Part shown: positions 1 to 8,920 of the stretch, piece by piece
How positions within the stretch are numbered: position 1 is the stretch's first letter
How the letters are laid out: every line of letters begins with the position of its first letter
Source of the DNA: Asaia bogorensis
GTDB taxonomy: Bacteria > Pseudomonadota > Alphaproteobacteria > Acetobacterales > Acetobacteraceae
Assembly: GCA_945868845.1 (NCBI GenBank)
Contig: CAMBMS010000012.1
Coordinates: forward strand, 1-64,000
Direction of reading: 5' to 3'
DNA length: 64,000 nucleotides
Translations under genes and position numbers: made by a program
The notes under the pieces: model-generated
Databases searched by the model: none
The model's input: only the letters and a program-made list of their open reading frames with translations
What the model was told of the DNA's origin: nothing

Positions 1-12
1 CGCAACGCGGTC

Positions 13-402
13 TCACTCTTTACCGGCGCCGGTTGCAACGGCGGCCTTCAGCGTCTCGACGCTGCCATTCATGTGATCACTGTGCGTCAGCCGAACCGTG
101 TCTTCACGCACGCTGAACGCCTCGGCGATCCTCGGGCTGGTCCAGCCGGCCAGTGTCACAGTATGGCGCGGGAACGGTCTGCCTTTCCACGGTCTTGCGA
201 ATTGGCCAGGCCCGTTAGGGCAGATCGCTACGTTTCGGTGGATGAGAGTGGCGATCTTTCGGTCATGTCTGGTATCTGCAAAGCACCGCAGCCAGGGAAC
301 CAACCCACCAAACGTTAGCCAATTAGACATTTTCTGGTTATGATACTGTGTGGAAGCCCGGCACCCGCCCTGGCTTCCACGCCTGACATGGCTTCCACGC
401 AT
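13..402 (-). pseudogene. IS630-family transposase remnant (N-terminal helix-turn-helix part)
   Basis: The minus-strand frame ends with a stretch like the helix-turn-helix of IS630-type transposases: SPRIAEAF-V-EDTVRL followed by G-VE-LKA. The tryptophan-arginine pair normally following VRL is changed, and the frame stops at 13-15, before any DDE catalytic domain. The N-terminal part (high coordinates) does not resemble a transposase, so only the HTH segment near 15-150 is convincing. It is probably a decayed insertion-sequence fragment; the catalytic part could lie left of the window in another frame. Moderate confidence in the family, low in the boundaries. Confidence 0.45.
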
Positions 403-461
403 GACTGCTCGAACTCGCCGTTTCCGTCAGTACTGTGACAACCGATGATCGGAACTCCTTC

Positions 462-1391
462 ATGAGTCTGGAAACCGATCTGCTGTTGGATCGCCACCAT
501 CTTAAGCGCCGGCTCTTTATCTGGCGCGCGGTTGCCGTGCTGGTCATTCTTGCCGGCGTGCTGGTGGCGGTTCGTACCGGCCGAGACGGCGAGATCGTCG
601 GACGCGACCATGTCGCCCGTCTTATGATCAACGGTGTGATCCTCGACAACCGCAAACTTACCGAGCGCCTGACGGCGGCGGTCAAGAATGAGCAGGTAAA
701 AGCCCTGCTAGTGACGATCGACAGCCCCGGCGGCTCGATGGGCGGAGGGGAGAGCCTGTATCGCGTGCTGCGGGCGGTGGCAGATAAGAAGCCGGTGATT
801 GCCATCATGCGCGGCACCGCGGCCTCCGCCGGCTATATGATCGCCATGCCGGCGTCGCGCATTTTCGCCCGGGAATCCACTATTACTGGCTCCATTGGCG
901 TGCGCATGGACACGACGGAGTTTTCCGGCCTGATGCGCACGCTCGGTGTCAGTGCGGAGAGCTTCGTCTCTGGCCCGCTTAAGGATCAGCCATCGATGAC
1001 ACATCCTGTCAGTCCTGAGGGCCGTCTCGTACTACAAGGGCTGATCGACGATCTTTATGACCAGTTTGTGGAGATCGTCGCACGCGGCCGCAAGATGGAG
1101 CAGAACGCGGTGCGCCGGCTGGCCGATGGGCGCGCTTACACAGGCCGCCAGGCGCTGGCCCTCGGCCTAGTCGATGCCATCGGCGATGAGGCCGATGCCC
1201 GTGCCTGGCTGGCCGCGCATCACGATATTTCCACCGATCTGCCGATACGCGATATCGTCACTTCGGGCATAGCCGACCGCCTGCTCGATCGTGGTGGCGA
1301 GTCCCTCCTGGGAGGTATCTGGAAAACCCTGTTTTCCCAACGAGTTATGCTTGACGGCGCCTGGGCCATCTGGCAGCCTGCGCAAAATTGA
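462..1391 (+). CDS. sppA: Signal peptide peptidase SppA, S49 family
   Basis: Membrane-bound serine protease that degrades cleaved signal peptides. From the ATG at 462 the protein has 309 aa, the size of short SppA forms with one protease domain. A single N-terminal membrane anchor spans about residues 21-38. The SPGGS motif (88-92) shapes the oxyanion region, TAASAGY holds the nucleophile Ser122, and SGPLKDQ holds the general base Lys174, forming the Ser-Lys dyad. A GTG at 435 would add nine residues; neither start has a strong ribosome site. It heads a plus-strand run with ihfB, lapA and trpF, a common alphaproteobacterial order. Confidence 0.93.
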   Translation: MSLETDLLLDRHHLKRRLFIWRAVAVLVILAGVLVAVRTGRDGEIVGRDHVARLMINGVILDNRKLTERLTAAVKNEQVKALLVTIDSPGGSMGGGESLYRVLRAVADKKPVIAIMRGTAASAGYMIAMPASRIFARESTITGSIGVRMDTTEFSGLMRTLGVSAESFVSGPLKDQPSMTHPVSPEGRLVLQGLIDDLYDQFVEIVARGRKMEQNAVRRLADGRAYTGRQALALGLVDAIGDEADARAWLAAHHDISTDLPIRDIVTSGIADRLLDRGGESLLGGIWKTLFSQRVMLDGAWAIWQPAQN

Positions 1392-1440
1392 GGTGCGCGC
1401 AAGACGCTGCGCCCCCGAGGGCTTGTGGGGATCAGGGGTC

Positions 1441-1770
1441 ATGACGAAATCCGAATTGATCGCCGACCTGGCGGTCGCCAATCCGCATCTTACCGCAAAG
1501 GACGTGGAGCTGATCGTGTCCACCGTGTTCGACGAGATCACCGCCGCCCTGGCACGCGGGGATCGAGTGGAACTGCGTGGCTTCGGTGCCTTCACGGTAA
1601 AGCACCGCAACGCGCGCACGGGGCGCAACCCTCGTACTGGATCGGCGGTGGTGGTGGATGAAAAATCGGTGCCCTTCTTCAAGGCGGGTAAGGAATTGCG
1701 CGAGCGGGTCAATACCGGTAGCACGCCAGTGGTCCGCCGGCCCACTCGCGTCGTGGCCCGGCCGGCGTGA
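1441..1770 (+). CDS. ihfB: Integration host factor subunit beta
   Basis: Nucleoid DNA-bending protein that pairs with IhfA. The 109-aa product starts MTKSEL and shows the HU/IHF fold: helix pair at about residues 1-40, then the hallmark [19 protein letters not shown] segment (about 56-74) containing the arm with the intercalating proline. The C-terminal tail is Arg/Pro-rich. The ATG at 1441 matches family starts; the frame is open further upstream but that part overlaps sppA and is not family-like. It lies 49 bp after sppA and upstream of lapA, probably in the same transcript. Confidence 0.95.
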   Translation: MTKSELIADLAVANPHLTAKDVELIVSTVFDEITAALARGDRVELRGFGAFTVKHRNARTGRNPRTGSAVVVDEKSVPFFKAGKELRERVNTGSTPVVRRPTRVVARPA

Positions 1771-1823
1771 CGCCTCGCCCGCGTTTTGTCCGATTTTTTT
1801 AGAGCGGCGCACATGAGGCCGTC

Positions 1824-2108
1824 ATGCGTCTGATCACAGGCGTCGTGTTATTGCTGGTGCTGGTGGTTTTCGCGCTTTCCAACACACAGTCGGTGCGGGT
1901 CGGCCTTTGGCCCATCGATGTTTTTTTAGAACTGCCGCTTTCCATCGCTATTCTCACTGCCATGGCGGTCGCGTTTTTCGCTGGCGGCCTGATTGTCTGG
2001 CTGGGTGCTCTCGGTCAGAGCCGCCGCGCGCGCCAAGCCGAGCATCTGGTCCGGCTGCTGCAAGCCCAGCTGGCGGAACGGCGGCCCGCCGCGCCGGCGC
2101 AGCCCTAG
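1824..2108 (+). CDS. lapA: LapA-domain (DUF1049) small membrane protein
   Basis: 94-aa inner-membrane protein with two transmembrane segments (about residues 4-20 and 38-62) separated by a short loop containing the family-typical NTQSVRVGLWP stretch. The cytoplasmic tail is basic and helical (RRARQAEHLVRLLQAQLAE). In E. coli LapA works with LapB in regulating LPS synthesis through FtsH/LpxC; no LapB-like gene lies next to this one, so the role is inferred from family only. It sits between ihfB and trpF, and its stop is 4 nt before the trpF start, which indicates co-transcription. Confidence 0.85.
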   Translation: MRLITGVVLLLVLVVFALSNTQSVRVGLWPIDVFLELPLSIAILTAMAVAFFAGGLIVWLGALGQSRRARQAEHLVRLLQAQLAERRPAAPAQP

Positions 2109-2112
2109 TCGC

Positions 2113-2751
2113 ATGCCTATCCGCGTCAAAATTTGCGGTATCAATAGCGCCATCGCTTTCGACACCGCCATCGCGGCCGGGGCGGATTGGCTCGGCTTCG
2201 TATTCTTTTCGGGCTCGCCGCGCTGTGTCTCCCCGGCCCTGGCCGCTGCCCTTTCCGCGCGCCATCCGGTTGGTCCGATCCGCATCGGCCTGTTCGTCTC
2301 CCCCAGCGTCCCGGAGATCGCCGCGGTGCTCGCGACGATGCCATTGGACGGCTTGCAGCTTTATGGCACGGTCGATTTCCCGGCGATCCGTGCGCGCTTC
2401 AACCTGCCGCTTTGGCGCGCTGTCGGCGTCGCGACGCGTCCGGACCTTCCCGGCACCTGCCAGGACGCGGATGCTTTGTTGATCGAGGCTAAGGCCCCGC
2501 CAGACGCAACTCGTCCTGGCGGCAACGCTCTCACCTTCGATTGGTCCGTGCTACAAAACTGGGCGGCCCCCTGTCCCTGGCTGCTGGCCGGCGGACTGAC
2601 GTCCGACAATGTGGGCGAGGCCGTTCGCGCCACCGGGGCACAAGCGGTCGATGTGTCCTCTGGCGTCGAAAGTGCCCCGGGTGTCAAGGATCCCGCCCGT
2701 ATCCGCGCCTTCATCGCCGCCGCGCGCGCCGGGGCATCATCGCAGGCTTAA
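2113..2751 (+). CDS. trpF: Phosphoribosylanthranilate isomerase
   Basis: Catalyses the Amadori rearrangement of N-(5'-phosphoribosyl)anthranilate in tryptophan synthesis. The product is 212 aa, normal for TrpF. It begins with a VKICGI motif whose Cys7 is the general base; the C-terminal phosphate-binding part reads LAGGL then AVDVSSGVE, the family signature with the catalytic Asp. The start at 2113 is 4 nt after lapA. In many alphaproteobacteria trpB and trpA follow directly; here the gene runs into convergent uppP, overlapping it by 15 nt, so trpBA are elsewhere or absent. Other trp genes (GDC) lie 16 kb away at 18157. Confidence 0.95.
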   Translation: MPIRVKICGINSAIAFDTAIAAGADWLGFVFFSGSPRCVSPALAAALSARHPVGPIRIGLFVSPSVPEIAAVLATMPLDGLQLYGTVDFPAIRARFNLPLWRAVGVATRPDLPGTCQDADALLIEAKAPPDATRPGGNALTFDWSVLQNWAAPCPWLLAGGLTSDNVGEAVRATGAQAVDVSSGVESAPGVKDPARIRAFIAAARAGASSQA

Positions 2752-3540
2752 TAGCCCCAGCATCACGGCGCCGATGACGATCCGGTACCAGGCGAAGGGA
2801 ACGAACCCGTATAAGCTCACCCAGGCGATCAAGGCTCGTACCACCAGTATCGCGGCGATGAACGCGGCGACAAACCCCACCGCGATCAATTCCATCCCCG
2901 CCATATCCAGGTCGCCCCAGTTTTTATACAGGTCATACACGGTCGCCCCCAGTATGGTGGGAATGGCGAGGAAGAAGGAAAATTCGGCCGCCGCCCGCCT
3001 GTTTGCCCCCAGCATCAGCGCTCCCATGATGGTGGCGCCGGAACGTGACACGCCGGGGATCATCGCCAGGGTCTGGCAGAACCCGACCGCCAGGCAGGTG
3101 CGATAGGAAAACTGCTCCACCGCCACATAGCGCGGCACCGGCCGCCAACGCTCCACCGCCAAGATGACGCAACCGCCGACAATCAAACTCACCGCCACCA
3201 CCCAGGGCGAAAACAGCACCGATTTGATGAAGCCGTGCGCCAACACGCCGATCGCTGCCGCCGGCACGACAGCCAAGAGGATACCGAGGATAAAATGCCG
3301 AGCATCCGCATCGCGTGGTGCATACACTAACAACTTCAGCAAGCGCGAGAAATACAGCACGCAAATTGCCATAATGGCGCCGAACTGGATCGTCACCTCG
3401 AACACCCGTCCCGACGGCCCGCGAAATCCCAGCAGATCCACTAGGAAAATGAGATGCCCGGTGGAGGAAACCGGGATGAATTCGGTCAACCCTTCCACCA
3501 GGCCGAGCAATGCGGCCTGTAGCCAGGTAACCTCGTTCAT
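2737..3540 (-). CDS. uppP: Undecaprenyl-diphosphatase (BacA/UppP)
   Basis: Integral membrane phosphatase that recycles undecaprenyl pyrophosphate to the monophosphate carrier used in peptidoglycan and surface polysaccharide synthesis. The 267-aa product is full length. Motif 1 has Glu16 and Glu20 followed by PVSSTGHL (23-30); motif 2 is PGVSRSGAT (162-170), including the conserved Ser/Arg. Seven to eight hydrophobic segments are visible. The gene is convergent with trpF, sharing 15 nt at the 3' ends, so no terminator separates them. It appears monocistronic; upstream lies a decayed region. Confidence 0.96.
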   Translation of the reverse strand: MNEVTWLQAALLGLVEGLTEFIPVSSTGHLIFLVDLLGFRGPSGRVFEVTIQFGAIMAICVLYFSRLLKLLVYAPRDADARHFILGILLAVVPAAAIGVLAHGFIKSVLFSPWVVAVSLIVGGCVILAVERWRPVPRYVAVEQFSYRTCLAVGFCQTLAMIPGVSRSGATIMGALMLGANRRAAAEFSFFLAIPTILGATVYDLYKNWGDLDMAGMELIAVGFVAAFIAAILVVRALIAWVSLYGFVPFAWYRIVIGAVMLGLLSLR

Positions 3541-3960
3541 GCAGGGCTCCAGGGACGATGGTGGGACGTTTGTTTCTTTTATCCCTCTCGGTCGCGCCGC
3601 GCCAAATTTTTACGGCAATACCTGCTGCACGTTGGAAAAATCGGCGATCTTCTAGTCCATGTGTAGTTTCACCGTATTGTCCTTCCGGATGATTTTCCTC
3701 GCGGTGCCTTGTATCGTGAAGAAGATGGCCACACTGCTTTGGTTCTAATGACTCGCAGCGAATAAGGCTCGACCGACCGGCAGTGAATAATTCTGGCTCC
3801 GGCCGACGGCTGTTTGACGCCCCAATCGATGGGTTGCTATCCCGCAGCATTAGGAATCAAAGTCTTCTGGATATTGCTATCGGGAGGCGCCCATGGTGGC
3901 AATCTCCATTCTTGTGCGAATCTATCTTAAAGCCTTACAAACAGTGATCCACAGCGCTAA
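3541..3960. other. Non-coding stretch upstream of uppP
   Basis: About 420 nt with no convincing reading frame on either strand. The base composition is more AT-rich than the flanks. The part next to 3540 must hold the uppP promoter (minus strand), but I cannot place the hexamers. The right part runs into the decayed epimerase and may be the unrecognisable N-terminal half of that gene. Confidence 0.5.
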
Positions 3961-4367
3961 AATTCGCCACTTAGAAACGGCTTTATCCGGGTTATCTATG
4001 GAGACGCCGAACAGATGTGCTGCTTAAGTCATATTGAGGATTGTCTGTCGTCGCTTCTGACATTGGGTCAGTCCGATCGTGGCCAGGCGCAGACGATCAA
4101 TATCGGACCGGATGATGAGTTCGTCTCGATCAGCCGGCTCTTTCGCAGTCTCAAAGGCATTGGCGGATTTGAGGGGTAAGCCATCTATGTCCTGGATCGG
4201 CCGGAGGAGGTGAAGCACGCCTATTATTCGTCGAATAAGGCGCGCCAGATGCAGGGTTATGAAACCACGCGGTCGCTAAAAGACGGGTTAGGTGACATCG
4301 TTGATTGCATCTGCGGCATCGGGCCGCGGAAATCCTGCTATCACCTGGATATTGAAATCCGTAATTA
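3961..4367 (+). pseudogene. NAD-dependent sugar epimerase remnant (C-terminal part)
   Basis: In one plus-strand frame the conceptual translation resembles the C-terminal third of UDP-sugar/NAD-dependent epimerases: VIYGDAEQM, then IEDCLSSLLTLGQS, QTINIGPDDEFVSI, RPEEVKHAYYSSNKARQM and GYETTRSLKDGLGDIVD. A TAA interrupts the frame at about 4177, and there is no start, Rossmann glycine motif or YxxxK upstream. It is therefore a decayed gene lacking its N-terminal half and carrying a premature stop. The usual partners would be surface polysaccharide genes, but none remain nearby. Confidence 0.75.
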
Positions 4368-4700
4368 GAGCTCGCCGCGCACCTGGACCGAACGGCTGAT
4401 GTAGCGCAGGCCGCCAGGCGAAGCGTCCGGCGCCGTCGTCTCGGGTTGTTTCTGGCGCCGCTCGGCTCGTCGCGCCGGGCAGGGGCTCGGTGTGGCTGTG
4501 ATAGGTCTCCAGCATGCGTTGGCTGGAAATGGCATTCCTCACCCTGCCGCTATCGTCGCGAAATTCGAGTACGACTATGCCCAGCCCGGCATCCAGCCGC
4601 AGCGTGGGGTGGGCATCGGTTGGTTATGATTCTCAGTGCCCGGCGTGGGTGGCACGACGGCTGCCTGCCGGGACACGCTGGCGCCGGGGGAAGGGGCCGC
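4368..4700 (-). pseudogene. Disrupted small gene, FlaG-like appearance
   Basis: Two minus-strand frames together look like one protein: PTLRLDAGLGIVVLEFRDD followed by an SQRMLETYHSH region (about 4490-4625), then, after a frame change near 4430-4470, GGLRYISRSVQVRGEL with a stop at 4366-4368. A TAA sits just upstream of the first segment in its own frame. The hydrophobic LGIVVLEFRDD core plus a QR-L--Y end resembles small FlaG-type flagellar proteins, but that is only a guess. At least two frame changes make it non-functional. Confidence 0.4.
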
Positions 4701-4754
4701 GTAGGGCGCGATGACGGGAAAAAATATAACATGGACCGGCGGATCCTGTTTTGC

Positions 4755-4783
4755 CGAGATGTCTTCATGCCAGAGACATCTCG
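4755..4783. terminator. Perfect 10-bp hairpin
   Basis: CGAGATGTCT at 4755-4764 is exactly complementary to AGACATCTCG at 4774-4783, with a 9-nt loop. There is no U-tract on the plus side (CAAATTACG follows), so it is not a standard intrinsic terminator. It lies just 3' of the minus-strand Bug-type gene and may stop that transcript or be an insertion-sequence end. Confidence 0.4.
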
Positions 4784-4842
4784 CAAATTACGACCGATTG
4801 GCTAACGTCATATGAACAGGTGATGACCTTGTATGGTCCTTC

Positions 4843-5897
4843 TTACTTGCGTCGGTATGCGGCGAACCAGGTGCGCAGTGCAGTGAGTGCCGCCGGGTTG
4901 GCGGCCAGCGTGCCAGGTTTGGCTTGCAGGCGCACGGCCTGTCCGACGGCCATGGTCCTGATGTCGGGTAGCGCGACGGCCTGTTCCACCGCGATCTGCC
5001 ACAGCGCGATCATGGCGGCGGGGGTCAATGGGGGCAGCATCAGATTGAACGCCTGTTGCGCGACGACCGCCGCGACGCGCCATCCTGTCGACAGTGGATC
5101 ATCAGGTATACCGCCGAGCAATTCCCTGAGATGCGGCACGTCCGGTAAGGCTGGGTCGCGCAGCAGGGCGCCGGTGGCATCGGGCGTTCCCAGAACACAG
5201 ATCGGTCGTGTGTCGTTGCTCGCTGCCAGGGTCGCGGCGACGCTGGTGCCGCGCAGCAACATGACATCTATGTTGAGTTGGGCAAAAGCTGCCTGGGTCA
5301 GCGTGAAATCCACCAGGCCGGGCACGGGCACCAGCCCGAGCCGCTCCAGCCCCAGCAACGCTGCCGTCTCCGGTCCGTCCGGTCTGGCGATACCAATCCG
5401 CAATTCCTGCCCGCGCGTCAGGGAGGTGGGGTCCACCCGTCCGGCGAGTAACGTGGGATAAAAGCCCGCCAGCAGTGGCACGCAAGATCCAAGGTTCGAT
5501 TGTACCCTTGGGTCTGCGAACAACCAGGCCATTAAGGCGGTGCCGGGAGTGAGCAGGGCGGCGGACCCATCGGGTTGCGCCTGGGCCTCGAATTGGTTGG
5601 TGCCCGTGATGCCGTCCAGGCCACCCGCCAGGACACGCCGCATGGGGGGGTAGTGGACAGGAAACGGTCGAGCGCCATAAGCAGTCCATCGGCCCAGATA
5701 TCCAGTTCGCCACCTTCCGGGCCGGCAACCGTCAAGGTCGCGGCATCGGGAAATAGGGTTGGCGGGGCAATGGACCCAGGGGTTTGTAGCAGGGCCTGTG
5801 CCCGGGCCTGGTGGGTGTGCAGACAGCCGGCTAGGGCTAGGCCCAGCCCTCCACGTACCATGCCGCGTCGGTGCAGCGAGGGTAGGCCGGGAATCAT
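4843..5897 (-). pseudogene. Periplasmic solute-binding protein, TctC/Bug-like, frameshifted
   Basis: Two overlapping minus-strand frames make one protein of about 350 aa. The first starts at 5897 (MIPGLPSLHRR) with a secretion signal (GGLGLALAGC, a possible lipobox, then ARAQA) and runs through EGGELDIWADGLLMALDRF. The second continues with RRVLAGGLDGITGTNQFEAQ to a normal end. They join only by a one-base shift in a run of seven G (plus strand 5644-5650). The order resembles tripartite tricarboxylate (Bug) binding proteins, where a PGG-GT motif and a PDG motif bind the carboxylate; here GGLDGITGTN and QPDGSAAL correspond. Genuine loss or a homopolymer sequencing error are both possible. No permease is adjacent. 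Confidence 0.6.
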
Positions 5898-6029
5898 TGA
5901 GCCTTTAGCAGGACGATCGCAAGGGCGGGACATGCCCGCTTTAGCAGGCGGACGGCGTGGCAGATGCAATCACGGAGCGGCAATGTGGGCATCGCGCGGA
6001 AGCCCAGTCACTCTGGCCGATTCATGGTG

Positions 6030-6509
6030 TCAGGCCAGATCAGGTTGGGGGGATAGTGCCTCTTGCGGTCCCATCGATTTGATCAGCTCAAACACGCGCT
6101 TGCGCAATGCGGCGTCGGTGATCCGATAATAGGCGCGCACCAGTTCCAAGGTTTCCCGTTGGTTCAATATATCGCCGCCAAACCCGTGCTGCGCCTCAGC
6201 GAACCCGGCCACGCGGCGCCGGGGCTGCGTGCCATAGGTGGCGGCGAGGGCATCGGACATGTCGTCGAAGAAAAAGCTGATTGGCACATCCAGCGCGCGT
6301 GACAGATCGAACAGCCGGGAGGCGCCAACCCGGTTCACGCCACGCTCATATTTCTGCACCTGTTGAAAAGTGAGGCCGAGAGCTTCACCCAGCCGTTCCT
6401 GGGACATGCCCAGCAAGGTGCGGCGTAGCCGGATCCGCGACCCGACATGCACGTCGATCGGGCTCGGGCGGGATATACGTTCGCGAGTAGCCTCATGTTC
6501 ACCACGCAT
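6030..6509 (-). CDS. XRE-family transcriptional regulator, PraR/PhrR-like
   Basis: DNA-binding regulator with one helix-turn-helix (Cro/C1) domain: PIDVHVGSRIRLRRTLLG, then SQERLGEALGLTFQQVQKYE and NRVGASRLFDLSRALDVP. These are close to the Rhizobiales PraR/PhrR family, which controls adhesion, quorum sensing or acid response. The C-terminal 60 residues end in an alpha-helical block (LVRAYYRITDAALRKRVFELIKSM, quoted in parts) typical of the same family. Starts at 6569 and 6542 are also open; I prefer 6509 (159 aa) because AAGGA and TAGG lie upstream and the N-terminus then matches the family. It is monocistronic, with a very AT-rich promoter region. Confidence 0.85.
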   Translation of the reverse strand: MRGEHEATRERISRPSPIDVHVGSRIRLRRTLLGMSQERLGEALGLTFQQVQKYERGVNRVGASRLFDLSRALDVPISFFFDDMSDALAATYGTQPRRRVAGFAEAQHGFGGDILNQRETLELVRAYYRITDAALRKRVFELIKSMGPQEALSPQPDLA

Positions 6510-6872
6510 GCTGCCTACCGTTCCTTTTACTGCTTCAGGCATGATGGTATTCTCGACACTACCACTCATAAAAAAATAATCATTATAATGATGTTAAAAA
6601 TACGTTAACAATACAACCTGAGATGGTCAATGATTTTGTCAAAAAATCCCCATAAATTCCTGTAAATATTAGAATATTCCTATTTCATTTTTTTATCATA
6701 AATTGATCATATTCTTTATCGCCTGCAGTTTCGCGGGCATCTGTTTGATTGTTGTGCGGCGATGCTTTCGGGTTAAAGCTGCTGCTAGCGGAAGGCCGTC
6801 GGGGCCGCTACGCCGCGCTGTCCATCATCTCTCATCCCTCCCCAGCTACCGTCTGCTTAAGGGATGTCTCGA
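6510..6872. other. AT-rich intergenic region
   Basis: About 360 nt between the 5' end of the XRE gene and the 3' end of lnt. 6570-6760 is strikingly AT-rich against the 60% GC background, with A/T runs around 6568-6700. It probably contains the promoter of the XRE gene (minus strand). No convincing coding sequence was seen, so either a regulatory region or old foreign DNA. Confidence 0.5.
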
Positions 6873-8399
6873 TCAACTGTGGGACCGGGGAATTCGACGC
6901 TTTACAAGAGACAGGGTCAAAACGCTCAGAGCTAGCAAAAGAGAAAAAGGCCACCCCCATCGAGCGAAGTAGGGCGGCGGAAGCGTGCCAGGTAGTTTGA
7001 CGGACACGACCCCGGATTGACCCAGCCCGAGCCGCACCAACTCTCTTCCAAATCCATCATAAGCAGCTGAAATTCCAGTATTTGCTGCACGAAGGACGGG
7101 TAGTCCTTCCTCCACTGCCCGCAACCGGGCCGCGGCCAGATGCTGGTAGGGGCCGGCGGAATTGCCAAACCATGCGTCGTTGGTCACGTTCACCAGCCAG
7201 ACCGGGCGATTGGCGCGATCAACGATCTGGCCGCTAAAGATCGCCTCATAGCAGATCAGCGGTCCGAAGGGTGGGACACCATGCACATACATGGTCCGTG
7301 GCCCAGGGCCCGGCGCGAAACCACCACCGGGGACGAGTTGGATGGGCAAGGGAAACCAGGGCGGCTGCACCTCGCCAAAGGGCACCAAGTGCCATTTATC
7401 GTAGATATCCCCCAGTGCGCCACCCGCCAGCACCGGGATGATGCTGTTGCGTGGCCGTCCGGCGGCATCCCAGCGCACGGAGGTGGCGAGGACCGGATGT
7501 CCGGACGCCGCGGAGGCGATGGCCAAACGGGCATTTTGGTCCGGCTCCAGCGGAAAGGGGCTGGCGGCTTCGGGCCATACGACGATCACTGGCCCACCCG
7601 CCACCCCGGCAACCCCTGTGGCGGTCAGACGCAGATAGAGGGAAAAAATTTCTACCGCGCGCGCACGGTCCCATTTCTCCCCCTGTGGCACGTTGCCCTG
7701 GACGAGGACGACGTGATGCCCAGGGGCAGCTTGTTCCGGCTGGTGCAATCGCCAGAGGCCAAACCCGGCCCAGCCGACGATCACCAACAGCCCCACCGGC
7801 AGGCCCCGTCGCCCCAGCATCGGTAATCCGGCCAGCAGGAGGGTGAATAGGCCGAGGCCATGCACGCCAATCAATGCGGCCGGTTGCAGCAGAACGTCAC
7901 CCAGCTCGCCAGGAATCGCCCAGACCGTGCCCCAGAGGTTCCAAGGAAATCCCGACAGGGTGAATTGCCGGGCGATATCGGTCAGTGTCCATGCTCCGGC
8001 CAGTCCCACCACCCGAGCCCATCCGGCTTTTGTATATTTGACAAGGGCCACCGGCAGCGCGACGAAGAACGCTAGGCACGCGGCCAGGGCCGGCACCGCC
8101 AGCGGCACCAGCCACCAGTAGCGCGCGGCCTCCACCAGGATCGCCTCGGTGATCCAATAGAGGCCAAGGAAATTTAGGCCGAACCCGAACCACCAGCCGA
8201 ATCGGCCGGCCGCGCGTGGCGTGGGCGCGGCCTCGATCGCGGCCAGCAGGGCGGGAATCGCCAGGAACAAGGCCGGCAGGACATGCAGTGGAGGCAAGGC
8301 CAGGGCCGACAGGGCGCCGAGACCCAGCAACACCAGATTCGCCCGGCGCTGGGAGGTGGTGAATTGCGCCAGCAAGGCGCCCTGGAGCCGGGTCAGCAT
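6873..8399 (-). CDS. lnt: Apolipoprotein N-acyltransferase
   Basis: Inner-membrane enzyme that adds the third acyl chain to the N-terminal cysteine of lipoproteins, the step after Lgt and signal peptidase II. The product is 508 aa. Several transmembrane helices fill about residues 20-215, followed by a nitrilase-like periplasmic domain with the Glu-Lys-Cys triad: Glu277 in VVWPEAASP, Lys335 in YDKWHLVPFGE and Cys383 in LICYEAIF. A final hydrophobic segment lies near 485-500. Lgt is encoded 6 kb away at 14004, and the lipoprotein at 16656 is a likely substrate. Confidence 0.96.
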   Translation of the reverse strand: MLTRLQGALLAQFTTSQRRANLVLLGLGALSALALPPLHVLPALFLAIPALLAAIEAAPTPRAAGRFGWWFGFGLNFLGLYWITEAILVEAARYWWLVPLAVPALAACLAFFVALPVALVKYTKAGWARVVGLAGAWTLTDIARQFTLSGFPWNLWGTVWAIPGELGDVLLQPAALIGVHGLGLFTLLLAGLPMLGRRGLPVGLLVIVGWAGFGLWRLHQPEQAAPGHHVVLVQGNVPQGEKWDRARAVEIFSLYLRLTATGVAGVAGGPVIVVWPEAASPFPLEPDQNARLAIASAASGHPVLATSVRWDAAGRPRNSIIPVLAGGALGDIYDKWHLVPFGEVQPPWFPLPIQLVPGGGFAPGPGPRTMYVHGVPPFGPLICYEAIFSGQIVDRANRPVWLVNVTNDAWFGNSAGPYQHLAAARLRAVEEGLPVLRAANTGISAAYDGFGRELVRLGLGQSGVVSVKLPGTLPPPYFARWGWPFSLLLALSVLTLSLVKRRIPRSHS

Positions 8400-8520
8400 T
8401 CGTTGGCCAAGTCAATCATGTTTTTGTGAAACAACACCCTGCTTTCACCCTGCAACATTACGGACACAATTCCCACGCACCCTGTGTGCAGCCAGAGGAG
8501 ATCGAGACATAAACATTATT

Positions 8521-8812
8521 TTGTCGCGTCGGGTCGGCCGCATCGCGTTAGCTGCGGCGGGTGCACTCGTATTGCTGGCTGCGACCTCGGGCAGCAGTGA
8601 AGCCCGGCATTACAACGATTGCGGGAGTAGCTATTACGGGGGTGGGGGTGGCTTCTGGCCTGGCGTCGCGCTGGGCGTCGGAATTGGGGTCTTGAGCACG
8701 GCACCTTTTATATTACCCACCTACCTGTGATACCCCGCCGGCGGTCTATTATGCGCCGTCGCCGGTGGCCTTTTACCCGTATCCGCCACCCCATGGCTAT
8801 GTCGTGTGGTAA
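8521..8812 (+). pseudogene. Small secreted Gly/Tyr/Pro-rich protein, frameshifted
   Basis: From a TTG at 8521 the frame encodes a signal peptide (RIALAAAGALVLLAATSGSSEA), then HYND and GGGGG runs, a hydrophobic segment (GVALGVGIGVLSTAPF) and a stop at 8728-8730. A second frame that takes over near the TTTT at 8706-8709 continues naturally as YYPPT, AVYYAPSPVAFYPYPPPHGY and ends at 8810-8812. The two halves together form a typical alphaproteobacterial short exported protein with a Pro/Tyr tail. One indel therefore separates them. The function of this class is unknown. The start codon is uncertain; GAGGAG at 8496-8501 is rather far upstream. Confidence 0.6.
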
Positions 8813-8814
8813 TA

Positions 8815-8920
8815 GGTGGTGTCAGTTTGAAGTCCGGCACCGGCCCGTACCCCCACGAATTACACTCCCGTGGGTTGGGGGTGCGGGCCAATGCCGGACT
8901 TCAAACTGACCTACTATCCT
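8815..8920. repeat. Long imperfect palindrome (REP-like family, copy 1)
   Basis: GTCAGTTTGAAGTCCGGC at 8821-8838 is perfectly repeated in reverse complement at 8893-8910. Inside it, GGCCCGTACCCCCAC pairs imperfectly with GTGGGTTGGGGGTGCGGGCC, leaving a loop of about 10 nt. The whole is a roughly 90-nt hairpin between convergent genes (the small secreted protein and the olsB-like gene, whose stop is at 8920). Its outer half TTTGAAGTC-GG-CACCGGC recurs in the hairpins at 21971 and 22825. It may double as a bidirectional terminator. Confidence 0.7.
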
